Assembly: GCA_947577075.1 (NCBI GenBank)
Contig: CANPTW010000030.1
Span: 1 to 33,032 of the forward strand
From: an uncultured Oscillibacter sp.
GTDB lineage: Bacteria > Bacillota > Clostridia > Oscillospirales > Oscillospiraceae
Direction of reading: 5' to 3'
DNA length: 33,032 nucleotides
Made by a program: the position numbers and the translations under genes. How positions within the stretch are numbered: position 1 is the stretch's first letter; the number at the start of each line of letters is the position of its first letter. Positions 1-7,876 of this stretch are shown here, in pieces. The notes below the pieces were generated by a model. It did not search any database. It saw only the letters and a list, made by a program, of their open reading frames with translations, and had not been told where the DNA came from.

Positions 1-4
1 ATTT

Positions 5-80
<76 letters not shown>

Positions 81-83
81 GAA

Positions 84-117
84 AACTCCCGAAATCCTGC
101 GATTTCGGGAGTTTTTG
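84..117 (+). terminator. Intrinsic terminator just past tRNA-Thr
   Basis: A perfect 13-bp stem (84-96 with 101-113) with a 4-nt CTGC loop runs into a T-rich tract. It starts 3 nt after the tRNA. It lies inside the element, so the element supplies a replacement terminator. The original host terminator is probably the hairpin at 11113-11150. Confidence 0.85.
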
Positions 118-138
118 TTGCAGTTTTGCGAGAATTTG

Positions 139-187
139 TGTGGGTCAAAATGTGGGTCAACCGTCCTGACCCACACCGTGACCCACA
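139..187. promoter_or_regulatory. Putative integrase arm-type sites, left end
   Basis: The nonamer TGTGGGTCA occurs at 139-147 and 151-159. Its reverse complement TGACCCACA occurs at 167-175 and 179-187. Each pair has a 12-bp start-to-start spacing. The inverted pair lies in a 30-bp block (166-195) repeated with two mismatches at 10930-10959 at the other end. Short repeated sites inside both ends of an integrase element are the usual form of arm binding sites for the integrase amino-terminal domain. Binding is inferred. Confidence 0.7.
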
Positions 188-271
188 CGCCGAAATGTCC
201 GGAGAGGGACAGAAAGTGCCAGACAGGAAGTTTTGCCCTCCTGCCTGGTGTTTTTATTCTCTGCGGTGGTT

Positions 272-1426
272 TTACAGGACCTTTGCCATAAAATTTCCCA
301 TGGTTTCCGCCGCCTGATTCTGCATTTGCCGTGTGGCGTGGGTGTAGGTGCGGAGGGTGAAGCCGGCGTCATAGTGGCCCAGCATACTGCTGACGGTTTT
401 CACATCTACACCGTTTTGGAGGGCCAGGGTTGCGAAGGTGTGTCTCAAGTCGTGGAAGCGAATATGTTCCAGTCCGGCATCTTTCAGGATCTTCTCGTGG
501 AGCTTTACCACGGAGTCCGGGTGGTACATCTCTCCAGTTACCGGCGAAGGGAACATGTACGGGTTACCAGGGTGCTTGTCGTGTTCCTGGATCAGGAGAT
601 CCACCGCCGTTTTGGGGATCGATATCTGTCGCACCGAAGTTTCCGTCTTTGGTATGGAGAGGATCACCTCCCCGCTGGGATTGCGGACATACTGCTTGCT
701 GACGGAGATAGTCATGTGTTCTATATCCAGGTCAGACCAGAGCAGGGCAACCAGCTCACCTTTCCGCAGTCCGCTGACCAGTTCCAGGTAGAACATGGGG
801 AGGACATCTCTGACGTTGGCGGCGTCCAGGTAGGCTTTCAAGTCTTCCGGCAGGAGCGTTTTCATCTCCACTTTTTGCACCTTGGGGGCAATGCAGTCGT
901 CGGTAGGATTCCTGGGGATCAGACGCTCTTTCACTGCTCGCTCGAAGGCACAGTGGAGAGTGAGGTGGACGCTTCTGACCGTGGTACTGCTTAGGCCAGG
1001 GTTTCCCTTGCCGCTTCGCGTCTGGACCCTGCCGTGTTCCATCAGATCTTTGTAGAGCTTCTGGAGATCACGGGAGGTCAGCTTGGTGAGCTTGATCTTG
1101 CCGATGCGGGGGATGGTGTAGGTCTCGATGATCAGACGGTAGCGATCTGCCGTAGCCGGCCGGACATTGGGTTTGGCATAGAGTTCGTACCAGCTTCTCA
1201 GCCAACTGGCCACTGTGTAATCTTCGCTGCGGCCCACATCCAGGCCGACGGCTTCCTGCTGGGCCTGGGCCAGCTTTTTCTTGACCTCAGCCTGGGTCCT
1301 GCCAAGGACGTTCTTGATGATCCGCTTGCCCATCGTAGAATCGTAACCCGCAGTGTAGCGGCCCTCCCACCGGCCATCCTTGCGCTTGCGGATATTACCC
1401 TCTCCGTTTGCTCGCTTCTTTGCCAT
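272..1426 (-). CDS. int: Tyrosine recombinase (element integrase)
   Basis: This is a phage/ICE-type site-specific integrase that inserts and excises the element at the tRNA-Thr attachment site. The product has about 384 residues. It has a basic amino-terminal AP2-like arm-binding domain (residues about 1-60), a SAM-like core-binding domain (about 70-175) and a catalytic domain. The catalytic set is visible: Arg221 in SGLRKGE, Lys260 region, HDLRHTFAT with His325 and Arg328, His351 in LGH, and nucleophile Tyr361 in TYTHAT. The start at 1426 is chosen because GGAGG lies 9 nt upstream of it. A second ATG at 1432 sits on top of the ribosome site and overlaps the upstream gene's stop. The gene reads toward the tRNA and ends 76 bp from the left arm sites. 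Confidence 0.96.
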   Translation of the reverse strand: MAKKRANGEGNIRKRKDGRWEGRYTAGYDSTMGKRIIKNVLGRTQAEVKKKLAQAQQEAVGLDVGRSEDYTVASWLRSWYELYAKPNVRPATADRYRLIIETYTIPRIGKIKLTKLTSRDLQKLYKDLMEHGRVQTRSGKGNPGLSSTTVRSVHLTLHCAFERAVKERLIPRNPTDDCIAPKVQKVEMKTLLPEDLKAYLDAANVRDVLPMFYLELVSGLRKGELVALLWSDLDIEHMTISVSKQYVRNPSGEVILSIPKTETSVRQISIPKTAVDLLIQEHDKHPGNPYMFPSPVTGEMYHPDSVVKLHEKILKDAGLEHIRFHDLRHTFATLALQNGVDVKTVSSMLGHYDAGFTLRTYTHATRQMQNQAAETMGNFMAKVL

Positions 1427-1428
1427 CG

Positions 1429-1725
1429 TCATTCACCTCCGAAGTTGATATCGCCGTCGTTGTTATCCATGCACTCCGCCATCAGCCTGACACCGAGACG
1501 GAAGCCCAGGATGAAATTCTCGGTTGCTGTGATGCTGTTGATCGTCTGCTGAGAGCGGATAAGCCTCACGAGGATTTGCTGACTCTCTTCATCGAGAAGA
1601 GCCAGTAGCTGCTCCTCGCACTTGGTGACACGGTCCATCGCTTTCTTCAGCTCAGAGCCGTGGACCATCTGCTGGTCACAGGGTGTGATGTTGCCGTAGT
1701 AGAGATCCTCCAGGGTCTTTCTCAT
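1429..1725 (-). CDS. Small DUF6809-like protein next to integrase
   Basis: This is a 98-residue acidic, helical protein resembling the DUF6809 family, which I know as small proteins of clostridial mobile elements with no assigned function. Visible traits are the start MRKTLEDLYYGNITPC, a central region rich in Glu and Leu (possible coiled coil, residues 25-60), and a conserved-looking GFRLGVRLMAEC stretch near residue 80. AAGGAGGT lies 8 nt before the start. Its stop lies within 5 bp of the integrase start, so the two are probably translated together, and a role in integration or excision control is possible. The family name is from memory of similar sequences. Confidence 0.75.
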   Translation of the reverse strand: MRKTLEDLYYGNITPCDQQMVHGSELKKAMDRVTKCEEQLLALLDEESQQILVRLIRSQQTINSITATENFILGFRLGVRLMAECMDNNDGDINFGGE

Positions 1726-1866
1726 TTCCGCCTACCTCCTTTGCAGCAACACACAATACCCCAACTGCGTTTGAAAAGCTATCCCTAAACGGAAACTTTT
1801 TTGAGAACTTTTGTTGAGATCCTCTTCTTTGTAGACAGTGGTGCAATCGGCATCTGCATCCACTCA

Positions 1867-3609
1867 TTACATCGACATTGACGGTCCCTGGTACTCCTCA
1901 TGATCGTCCGGCTTGTGACCCATAGCGATTTTCTTTTCTCTGAGCTGCTGTAGACGCTTGCGGTCAATGCGGACACCGCCGGGAACGGACGGGGCTGGAG
2001 CTTGATCTTGAAAGATGCGGCTCATGTGGTGCAGCAGCCGCGTGACGGACAGCATCACTGTGGGAGGTTTCAGGTTGTCCCAGCGGTCCAGGAAGAACTG
2101 TGCGTACTCATTCCCTTGAGCAGCAGACTGCATGAACCGATAGCGTGCTTCTGTTTTATCGCCTTGCTCCAGGTACAGTTTACCGAGAGCGTATTGCGCG
2201 TACTGGTTCCCGGCATCAGCGGACTGTGTGAGGTACTCTATCGCTTTGGCTGTATCTCGGTTCACAACCTCTCCCTTGAGGTATTCCTTGCCCAGCCGAT
2301 AGGCCGCACGGTCGTTTCTGTTACGGGCGGCATACTCCAGCCACTGCACACCCAATTCTGGATTACGGATCTCCGGATCATCGGAGAGAAGCAACACCCC
2401 TAACTCATACTGCGCTGCGACCACACCCTGGCGAGCAGCTCGGTCGAACCAGGTCACAGCCTCCACACTGTCTGGGATTAGAACAGGCCCATCCATGTAG
2501 AGCCTGCCTGTGAGATACTGTGCGAACGGGTTGCCGCTTTGAGCTTTGCTGATGATCTGCGCCGCCGCTTCATCTCTATCTTCCATCGGGGCGGTGTCGT
2601 CTTGCGTGACCATCCACAGCTCCCAGCAGTTGTATGGCAGGGCAAAGAACTCTGTGGGCTCATCCATACTTGCATCCTCGAAAGTGACCACGCCCATACG
2701 GACGCTCTCCACCTCCTGGATGACCGCGTTCTTGATGGAGCGGAACTCCTTCTGCTGAGACAGCGGCGGACGCTGGCGCTCTTTCTCAGAATAAAAATCT
2801 TCTACCTGGCACTGGAACTCCCACCACGTCTGATAGCACTCGCTGATAACAGGCAGCTGTTCCATCTGATCAACGATCTCGTCTACGATTTTCTTCACTC
2901 CTTTTGGGAGGTAGCCGTATTTTTTCTTGCCCTTCACGGTTTCCAGCTGGGCGGCCAGCGTTATCATCAGCGACTCCACCTCTGGATGGCTGCCAAGGCT
3001 GCTCCGCATCTCCTGCGCCAGAGCTTTCATTTCCTCTCTGGCCCTGCGCACCAGCTTTTCTCTGGAGGAGGATTTCTGCTCGTAGGCGTGGAGCATCTCC
3101 TGCTTGAAAATGTCGTTTGTCAGTGTGGACTTGATCTTCCTGATCCCATCCTTGGAAAGATATGCCTGTCCTGGCTTCACCGACCACGCCATCATGTGGA
3201 TGTGAGGGTGGCCGCCTTCGTCATGGAAGGCGGCGTACCAGCGAAAATCACTGGGTGGAATATTCATGGCAGAGGCGATATCGTTGCGGTGGGCGCGAAT
3301 CAGGTTGCGCCATTGCGGAGCGTGGTCGTATCCCAGCCGCTCGGCGTCCTCCCGCTTGAGGGAGATGACGTGTGTCCAGATGTTGCCGGGATACTCATTC
3401 AGCTCTTTCATAGCCGCATTCATATCCACAGCATCCTCGTCGCTGAACAGTCCATGGGACCGTGGGCGCTCTGCCATGTACTCCATGTAGCCGGAGGGCG
3501 GCAGTTCCACACCTTCCCTGGTCCCGATGTACTTCAGGTAACCTCCCGGGCCACCGCCACCACCAGCGCCGCCCGTGACATAGGGACTCTTGACGATCAA
3601 CCTTGCCAC
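1867..3609 (-). CDS. MobP-type relaxase with C-terminal Sel1-like repeats
   Basis: This should be the relaxase that nicks oriT and pilots the strand during mobilization. The product has 580 residues. The amino-terminal third has the relaxase fold: an early glycine-rich KYIGTREGV segment (possible catalytic Tyr27), WTHVISLKREDAERLG near 78-94, and the metal-binding three-histidine motif in HDEGGHPHIHMMAW (His134, His136, His138). The pattern fits clostridial MobP3/MobL relaxases. Residues about 350-510 hold at least four Sel1/TPR-like units, with repeated AQYxLGxLYL-type helices, which suggest a protein docking surface. The start overlaps the accessory gene stop by 13 bp. No type IV secretion genes are nearby, so transfer would need a helper conjugation machine. 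Confidence 0.9.
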   Translation of the reverse strand: MARLIVKSPYVTGGAGGGGGPGGYLKYIGTREGVELPPSGYMEYMAERPRSHGLFSDEDAVDMNAAMKELNEYPGNIWTHVISLKREDAERLGYDHAPQWRNLIRAHRNDIASAMNIPPSDFRWYAAFHDEGGHPHIHMMAWSVKPGQAYLSKDGIRKIKSTLTNDIFKQEMLHAYEQKSSSREKLVRRAREEMKALAQEMRSSLGSHPEVESLMITLAAQLETVKGKKKYGYLPKGVKKIVDEIVDQMEQLPVISECYQTWWEFQCQVEDFYSEKERQRPPLSQQKEFRSIKNAVIQEVESVRMGVVTFEDASMDEPTEFFALPYNCWELWMVTQDDTAPMEDRDEAAAQIISKAQSGNPFAQYLTGRLYMDGPVLIPDSVEAVTWFDRAARQGVVAAQYELGVLLLSDDPEIRNPELGVQWLEYAARNRNDRAAYRLGKEYLKGEVVNRDTAKAIEYLTQSADAGNQYAQYALGKLYLEQGDKTEARYRFMQSAAQGNEYAQFFLDRWDNLKPPTVMLSVTRLLHHMSRIFQDQAPAPSVPGGVRIDRKRLQQLREKKIAMGHKPDDHEEYQGPSMSM

Positions 3610-4028
3610 TGCTCATCACCTTCAGCACTTTCCTCACGCTCTCTGGCTTTCTGCTCAAAGGTCAGCAGGCCGTTGGTGGCCTTCACACTCTTCACACTGT
3701 TCGCGCGCAGTTTCCGCAGATAGTCAGCGTCCACCTGAATGCAGTCCAGAACGGCGCTGATCCCCATATCCGTCTCCACCGCCAGTTTGTAGAGGAGCTG
3801 GGCCAGTCTGTCCTCGAATATCCCCAGCCGTCCGTCTATAGCGGACTGGATGGACACAGGGAGAACACCATTCACCTGCCCCGCCAGATAGTCCGCGTAA
3901 AAGTTCACCGCCTTGACCACGAACTCATTCCGGCTCTGGCAGTCATCCTTCTTGTACCAGCTTTCAATCTTCCATCGGGCCACATCGTCCAGCCGCAGCG
4001 GAAATCGGTTCTCATTCTTGTTATCCAT
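3597..4028 (-). CDS. MobC-like mobilization accessory protein
   Basis: The product has about 143 residues. Its start resembles a ribbon-helix-helix protein: a beta-strand-like RFPLRLDD, then WKIESWYKKDDCQSRNEFVVKAV, as in relaxosome accessory proteins that bind oriT and help the relaxase. The start at 4028 (MDNKNENRF) has an AGAGGG ribosome site a few bases upstream. A longer in-frame reading to 4268 runs through the structured non-coding segment and lacks a site, so it was not used. The gene overlaps the relaxase by 13 bp. Function is inferred from position and fold pattern. Confidence 0.72.
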   Translation of the reverse strand: MDNKNENRFPLRLDDVARWKIESWYKKDDCQSRNEFVVKAVNFYADYLAGQVNGVLPVSIQSAIDGRLGIFEDRLAQLLYKLAVETDMGISAVLDCIQVDADYLRKLRANSVKSVKATNGLLTFEQKAREREESAEGDEQWQG

Positions 4029-4280
4029 CAAAAACCCTCTTTTCCCGCCCAAAGACATCATCCGAATGCCTTGCCACAGGCGGATTACGTCTTTGGGCGA
4101 CCTCAATTTTTTGTTTCCTCGCTGTTTGTGACCCCACCCTCGTCTCCCGCAAACTGCCCGCACTGCGGGCAGAAGTGACCAGCGGGGCGGCGTAAGACGC
4201 CACGCTTTTATCCTGCTATTCTTCGTCCCTCGCCTTGCGCCTCTCAGCGGCCGCACGGCGGTTTGCACTGTTGGGACGGG
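4029..4280. other. Structured non-coding gap, candidate oriT
   Basis: This 252-bp gap sits directly upstream of the accessory and relaxase genes, the usual place for oriT. It has an 11-bp inverted repeat (CGCCCAAAGAC at 4046-4056 with GTCTTTGGGCG at 4089-4099) enclosing a second 5-bp stem (4060-4064 with 4081-4085). It also has a 9-bp palindrome about a single C (4154-4162 with 4164-4172) and a small GGCGT/ACGCC hairpin (4189-4201). No nic consensus was recognised, so the oriT assignment is inference from place and structure. The first hairpin lies just upstream of the accessory protein start and could instead act in its mRNA leader. Confidence 0.5.
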
Positions 4281-4991
4281 TCAGGTGTCTGCCGGAGCGG
4301 AGACCGAGGCACACAGGGCCGCTCTGGGGCGACGGCGACCGTATTCCACTTGCTGCCGAAGGACACGTCTGCGTTCTGCATCCAGCTCCAGCTGCTGGAG
4401 CTGCTTCTGATAGAACACATCCATTGCAACTCCAATCGGCAGGACCGTGTACAGGTTGTTACCCTTCCACTTCAGTCCGTGATTATCGAAGTAGCTGCTC
4501 GGCTCCGCAGTGATGAGACCCATCTCCAGAAGTGTGCCGATGCTTTTCATCGCAGTGTTCTTAGAGATTCCGGTTATGGCGGCGATGGTGTTGTAGCTGG
4601 GGTGGCAGGTGTGTGTCCTCCGATCCTCAATCAACAGCAGGTAGGCGTAGACCAGAAACGCAGAGGGTGGAAGCCGCAGCAGGAAGATCTCGTTGGGCAG
4701 AGTGAAAAATTTTGTGGTTTCACACTTGAGCGCAGGAGTACCATTTTCACTGACGATCCCTTTCGTTACCAGAGCAGCCAGAAGCTTTTTCACTGTACTC
4801 ACTGTCATATGAACGCCTGCTGAGATCAAGCCAGGAGTGAGCGTACTGGTGGAGCTGCAATAACAGAGGTAGGAAAAAATCACGAACTCAATTGGTTTTA
4901 GTTTATACTCCCACACTGCATTGGGCATAGTGAATCGGTAGTGCCGCGGGTCACGGCGGGGCCGGCTGATAAGTGTTGTGCGCCGTCTCAT
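4281..4991 (-). CDS. Winged-helix (HTH_36-like) protein, possible replication initiator or regulator
   Basis: The product has about 236 residues. Two helix-turn-helix units are visible: one around STVKKLLAALVTKGIV (residues 65-80) and one in YNTIAAITGISKNTAMKSIG (about 130-160), the latter typical of HTH_36. The carboxyl end is strongly basic and arginine-rich. Proteins of this kind appear between excisionase-like and mobilization genes in clostridial elements, as replication initiator-like or regulatory proteins. The start at 4991 is set by GGAGGG 8 nt upstream and by the ATGA overlap with the upstream excisionase-like gene. The role is undetermined. Confidence 0.7.
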   Translation of the reverse strand: MRRRTTLISRPRRDPRHYRFTMPNAVWEYKLKPIEFVIFSYLCYCSSTSTLTPGLISAGVHMTVSTVKKLLAALVTKGIVSENGTPALKCETTKFFTLPNEIFLLRLPPSAFLVYAYLLLIEDRRTHTCHPSYNTIAAITGISKNTAMKSIGTLLEMGLITAEPSSYFDNHGLKWKGNNLYTVLPIGVAMDVFYQKQLQQLELDAERRRVLRQQVEYGRRRPRAALCASVSAPADT

Positions 4992-5203
4992 GCCCGCTTC
5001 CCTCCGGCTGTGTTCTGCTCCACCCACTGAATGAACTTTTCCTTCGGCACGACCATGCGGCTGCCGACACGCAGCACCGGAAAGCCGGGCGTGTGCATCA
5101 GCTCGTAACCGCTGGACGGCGAAACACCCAGCACCTGCGACACCATACGTGCGTTGAGGAACAGGGGCAGGTCATCGTAGCTTTTGCAGACTGATGTTTT
5201 CAT
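4988..5203 (-). CDS. xis: Excisionase-like HTH_17 DNA-binding protein
   Basis: This is a 71-residue protein of the excisionase/MerR-like winged helix class. The core FLNARMVSQVLGVSPSSGYE, followed by FPVLRVGSRMVVPKEKFIQWVEQ, matches the helix-turn-helix plus wing of HTH_17 proteins. It may bend DNA to favour excision, or regulate the operon. GGGAGGT is placed well before the ATG at 5203. Translation is coupled to the next gene by a 4-bp ATGA overlap. It is the first clear gene of the minus-strand mobilization operon and follows a structured leader. Confidence 0.82.
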   Translation of the reverse strand: MKTSVCKSYDDLPLFLNARMVSQVLGVSPSSGYELMHTPGFPVLRVGSRMVVPKEKFIQWVEQNTAGGKRA

Positions 5204-5229
5204 TGTAATACCTCCCGAAAAAATTTCTT

Positions 5230-5288
5230 GCGTTTCGGAGGCTGCTTTGTTAGACTGTACTCAGATCAAGCTGTGTTTTCCGAAACGC
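5230..5288 (-). promoter_or_regulatory. Leader inverted repeat upstream of xis
   Basis: GCGTTTCGGA at 5230-5239 and TCCGAAACGC at 5279-5288 are perfect 10-bp inverted repeats, 39 bp apart. Read on the minus strand, this hairpin is followed by AAGAAATTTTTT and then the xis ribosome site. That arrangement could act as an attenuator-like or operator element controlling xis. No experiment or homologue is at hand. Confidence 0.45.
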
Positions 5289-5440
5289 GGCGGGCCGCTG
5301 AGCTGTTGCAGCAGTTCAGCGGCCTTTTTTTGTGTTGACTGTCTTGTTTGGCCATGCACCATACCCGTTCCTGCCCTGCGGCCTTGTTGGACCCCCACGG
5401 CGTTTTCTTCGACCTTGGCGCGCTCGGCTGTTCCCAGCAT
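5261..5440 (-). CDS. Possible 59-residue leader ORF before xis
   Basis: This short reading frame starts at ATG 5440 and stops at 5261. It carries a helical-looking stretch KKAAELLQQLSG near its end. It lies between a candidate minus-strand promoter and xis, and its stop codon falls inside the loop of the leader inverted repeat. Against it: the ribosome site is weak (GGGGA about 12 nt upstream) and other frames are also open here. It could be a leader peptide coupled to the attenuator-like structure. No family recognised. Confidence 0.25.
   Translation of the reverse strand: MLGTAERAKVEENAVGVQQGRRAGTGMVHGQTRQSTQKKAAELLQQLSGPPRFGKHSLI
5293..5331 (+). terminator. Terminator-like hairpin with T7 run (plus strand)
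   Basis: A 9-bp stem GGCCGCTGA (5293-5301) with TCAGCGGCC (5316-5324) is followed by seven Ts. It reads as a terminator for rightward transcripts entering from the mobilization side. On the minus strand the same bases fall inside the possible 59-residue leader ORF, so the structure may partly be coding coincidence. Confidence 0.5.
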
Positions 5441-5504
5441 CCTGGCGTCGCTTCCCCGGTGAGTATCGTCTCTGGTGATGGGTATTCAGTTTTCGTGGTA
5501 CAAA

Positions 5505-5533
5505 TTGACTTCCAGTTTACCGTCTGATACACT
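5505..5533 (+). promoter_or_regulatory. Sigma-A-type promoter for the DUF6076-like gene
   Basis: TTGACT at 5505-5510 and TACACT at 5528-5533 have 17-bp spacing. They lie about 105 bp upstream of the ATG at 5638 and face it. Confidence 0.55.
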
Positions 5534-5548
5534 GGTTGTCGTGATGAC

Positions 5549-5577
5549 AGGATAACATGGGCGGAAGGTCAGCTCAA
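5549..5577 (-). promoter_or_regulatory. Candidate promoter for the xis-mobilization operon
   Basis: On the minus strand TTGAGC (5572-5577) and TATCCT (5549-5554) have exactly 17-bp spacing. It would give a leader of about 340 nt before xis, covering the possible leader ORF and both hairpins. The 434-bp gap 5204-5637 thus appears to be a divergent control region. Confidence 0.45.
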
Positions 5578-5637
5578 TAGATTTGACTCCGATCAGGTAA
5601 ATCCCAAATCTCTATCGGGTACAGAGGAGGTACGAAC

Positions 5638-6714
5638 ATGGCAGGGGAACTGGACGGCACCGTATTTGAATACACCTACACGTATGATCAGTTCACCGTG
5701 TTCTTCTATGGTGACCGCATTTTCATCGGCAAGAAGGACTACCCCATCGGACAGTGCTGCGTGGACATTCTGAATTTGGACGAGGCTGTTTTGGATGAGA
5801 TCGACCGGAGGGCCCGAGAACTTATCCCGGCAGCCATGGGCCTTTTGAGAGAAAAAACAGACAGCGCCGCAGCTCTCGCACAGGAGAAGCTGAACGCTGT
5901 CTGGGAACTCATATTCGCCTTGCCGGTCTACCGGGATCTGAAAATGGACGAGCCGTGCAACTATCACACGTTCCAACGGCTCATGGCAGATGAGGAGAAA
6001 TGGGCGCAGATGCAGGACCCAACTTCCGAGGGGCATGCCACGTACCAAGGAGCGTTGATTGGTCTGATTCTTTTCGCGGAGCAGCTTCGGGACTTCCGCC
6101 GGTTGATCGACTTGATCGCAGAGAAATGCCTTGAGCCGCTGGAGCACAGGAACAGTTTCGCTTATGCTGAAGCGTACTCCGACTTCTATACGCAGATGCT
6201 CTCTTCCGGTGTTCAGGTCTTCGGAGATGATTTTGAGCAGGGCATCCCTATGGAAGTGGACTTCGTACCCATGATGCATCCCACCGAGAAGGATAAGGTC
6301 TTCATAGCGGAGAAGGCAACGTTCAACAGCTTGGTGGCGTTTTTGCAGGTAGAGTTTTACCGCGGCCTTGCCAAGGGAAACGCGCCACGCCGCTGCCACA
6401 ACTGCGGACGGTACTTCCTGCTGACGTCCGGGCACAACATCTGCTACTGCAATAACATCGCCCCTGGTGAGACGGATTGCACCTGCCGGAAGGTAGGCGC
6501 CCACCGCAAGGAGGCCCAGGGAAAAGCGAACCACACTCCAGCTCAAAAAGAATACGACAAGACCTACAACCGTCTGAAGGCCAGGAAGCAGAGAAGGAAA
6601 ATCAGCAAGGACGAGTGGAACACTGCTGTGGCCAAGGCGCAGGAACTGTTGGAGCGATCCGGGCGGGGAGAACTGACGGATGAGGAGCTAAGCCAACTTC
6701 TGGCAGAGCTGTGA
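5638..6714 (+). CDS. DUF6076-like zinc-ribbon protein
   Basis: This is a 358-residue cytosolic protein resembling the DUF6076 family, found in clostridial genomes and mobile elements, function unknown. The front 240 residues are mixed alpha/beta with no motif I recognise. A cysteine cluster follows (C253, C256, C269, C271, C281, C283, within CHNCGRYF and CTCRKVGAHR), which should bind zinc. A basic helical tail rich in Lys, Arg and Glu comes last. This resembles the CGNR zinc-finger layout of some transcription factors, so nucleic acid binding is possible. GGAGG lies 8 nt before the ATG. It is the only rightward gene in this half of the element and is convergent with the restriction-like pair. 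Confidence 0.72.
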   Translation: MAGELDGTVFEYTYTYDQFTVFFYGDRIFIGKKDYPIGQCCVDILNLDEAVLDEIDRRARELIPAAMGLLREKTDSAAALAQEKLNAVWELIFALPVYRDLKMDEPCNYHTFQRLMADEEKWAQMQDPTSEGHATYQGALIGLILFAEQLRDFRRLIDLIAEKCLEPLEHRNSFAYAEAYSDFYTQMLSSGVQVFGDDFEQGIPMEVDFVPMMHPTEKDKVFIAEKATFNSLVAFLQVEFYRGLAKGNAPRRCHNCGRYFLLTSGHNICYCNNIAPGETDCTCRKVGAHRKEAQGKANHTPAQKEYDKTYNRLKARKQRRKISKDEWNTAVAKAQELLERSGRGELTDEELSQLLAEL

Positions 6715-6781
6715 TATGGCTGTGTTGAAAACGGGCCTTATCTTTGTAGACGCTGGTGCAGATCGCGGCGATTCCTAATGC

Positions 6782-7876
6782 TCACTGCGCCCCTTTTTTC
6801 AAGTTGCAGTCCCGGCACAACATCTGACAGTTGTCCGGCGTGGTGTGGCCACCCTTCGACCACGGCTGGATGTGGTCGGCGTGCATTTCCTCAAAGTCGA
6901 ACGTCTCACCGCAGATCGCGCAATTGTGCCCCTGCCGCTCATAGGCCGCCTGCGCGTCCCGGCGGTCAAAGGCCCGAATGCTTAGCTTGCGCTCGTCTCC
7001 GGTCAGCAGATACTCATAAATACCGCTTTTCCGTGTCACGTCCTCGTCGCCTAAAAGACGCTGTATCTCCAGCTCCAATTTCTTCGGGTCAAGGTCAGTC
7101 CGCTGGCCGTGGGCGTTGTACAGCAGACCCCACGGCAGCCCCTTCATCTCCTTGCGGGTCTTGGGGAAAATGGCCTGCACCCAATCAATCACAGAGCGGA
7201 AATAATTCCAGAGTTGGACGGCGCTGGGGTCAAATTGGTGTTGTGCCATGTACGCCTCAATGGTCAGGCCCTGGGCGCTGGCGGCCCATAGAATGGCTGT
7301 CTCCAGGTATTCTTGGCGGATGGATGCGCCTTTCAGATAGTCCCCGGCCAGCGTCCCGGCGGCGCAGCCTGTCTTGGAAAAGTACCGCTTCGCGTCGGAA
7401 GTCCAGGAACCGGCATACACGGCGTTCCGCAGCTCCTGATCTGTGAGCTGTTCGCCCGCGATGTTGATGATGCGGAACCAGTCCAGCTTTTCCGAGTCCG
7501 TCCCGTCGCAGACATAGACAAACAACTCATAGTTTAAAATCTGCTGCTTCTGGTCGGAGGGCAGATTATAAAAATACTTGTCGTCCACGGAGAAGGATCC
7601 GTCCACATATTCGCACACGGAGATGGTACGCTGCTGGCCATCCAGCACCTCGTAGGAGTCCTCCCCGGTGCGGCACCAGTACATGACGTTCAGCGGCAGG
7701 CCCTTTCGGACAGTGCGAATCACTTCGTCCCGCTGGGCGTCCTTGTAGACAAATTCCCGCTGGTATTTCGGGCGGATATCCAGGCGCTCGTCATAGCCCA
7801 CCACGCCCTCCTCGGCGTCGTTGAAATACCCCTCGCAGAGTTCGCCAATAGTGACATTAAGCTGTTCAATCTTCAT
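6782..7876 (-). CDS. DUF262 (ParB-like) protein with C-terminal HNH nuclease domain
   Basis: The product has 364 residues. The amino half carries DUF262 hallmarks: [10 protein letters not shown] near residues 35-44 and the nucleotide-site motif VLDGQQRT (D79, G80, Q81, Q82, R83). The carboxyl end is an HNH module with a zinc knuckle: C319 and C322, [12 protein letters not shown] (H332, D334, H335), N349, C354, C357 and N358. DUF262 plus HNH is the plan of GmrSD-type and related anti-phage nucleases, in which DUF262 handles nucleotides and HNH cuts DNA. It overlaps the methyltransferase stop by 4 bp (ATGA), so the two are co-translated. It is probably the cutting partner of that methylase or a modification-dependent nuclease. 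Confidence 0.85.
   Translation of the reverse strand: MKIEQLNVTIGELCEGYFNDAEEGVVGYDERLDIRPKYQREFVYKDAQRDEVIRTVRKGLPLNVMYWCRTGEDSYEVLDGQQRTISVCEYVDGSFSVDDKYFYNLPSDQKQQILNYELFVYVCDGTDSEKLDWFRIINIAGEQLTDQELRNAVYAGSWTSDAKRYFSKTGCAAGTLAGDYLKGASIRQEYLETAILWAASAQGLTIEAYMAQHQFDPSAVQLWNYFRSVIDWVQAIFPKTRKEMKGLPWGLLYNAHGQRTDLDPKKLELEIQRLLGDEDVTRKSGIYEYLLTGDERKLSIRAFDRRDAQAAYERQGHNCAICGETFDFEEMHADHIQPWSKGGHTTPDNCQMLCRDCNLKKGAQ

Noticed and set aside
233-994. Plus-strand open frame opposite the integrase
   Set aside because: The integrase on the other strand has all catalytic motifs. This frame has none.
3597-4268. Longer 223-codon version of the accessory mobilization protein
   Set aside because: The extra amino end runs through strong inverted repeats, lacks a ribosome site and looks unlike protein-coding sequence.
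5593-6546. Minus-strand open frame opposite the DUF6076-like gene
   Set aside because: No ribosome site or domain. The plus strand has a good promoter, a ribosome site and a zinc-cysteine cluster.
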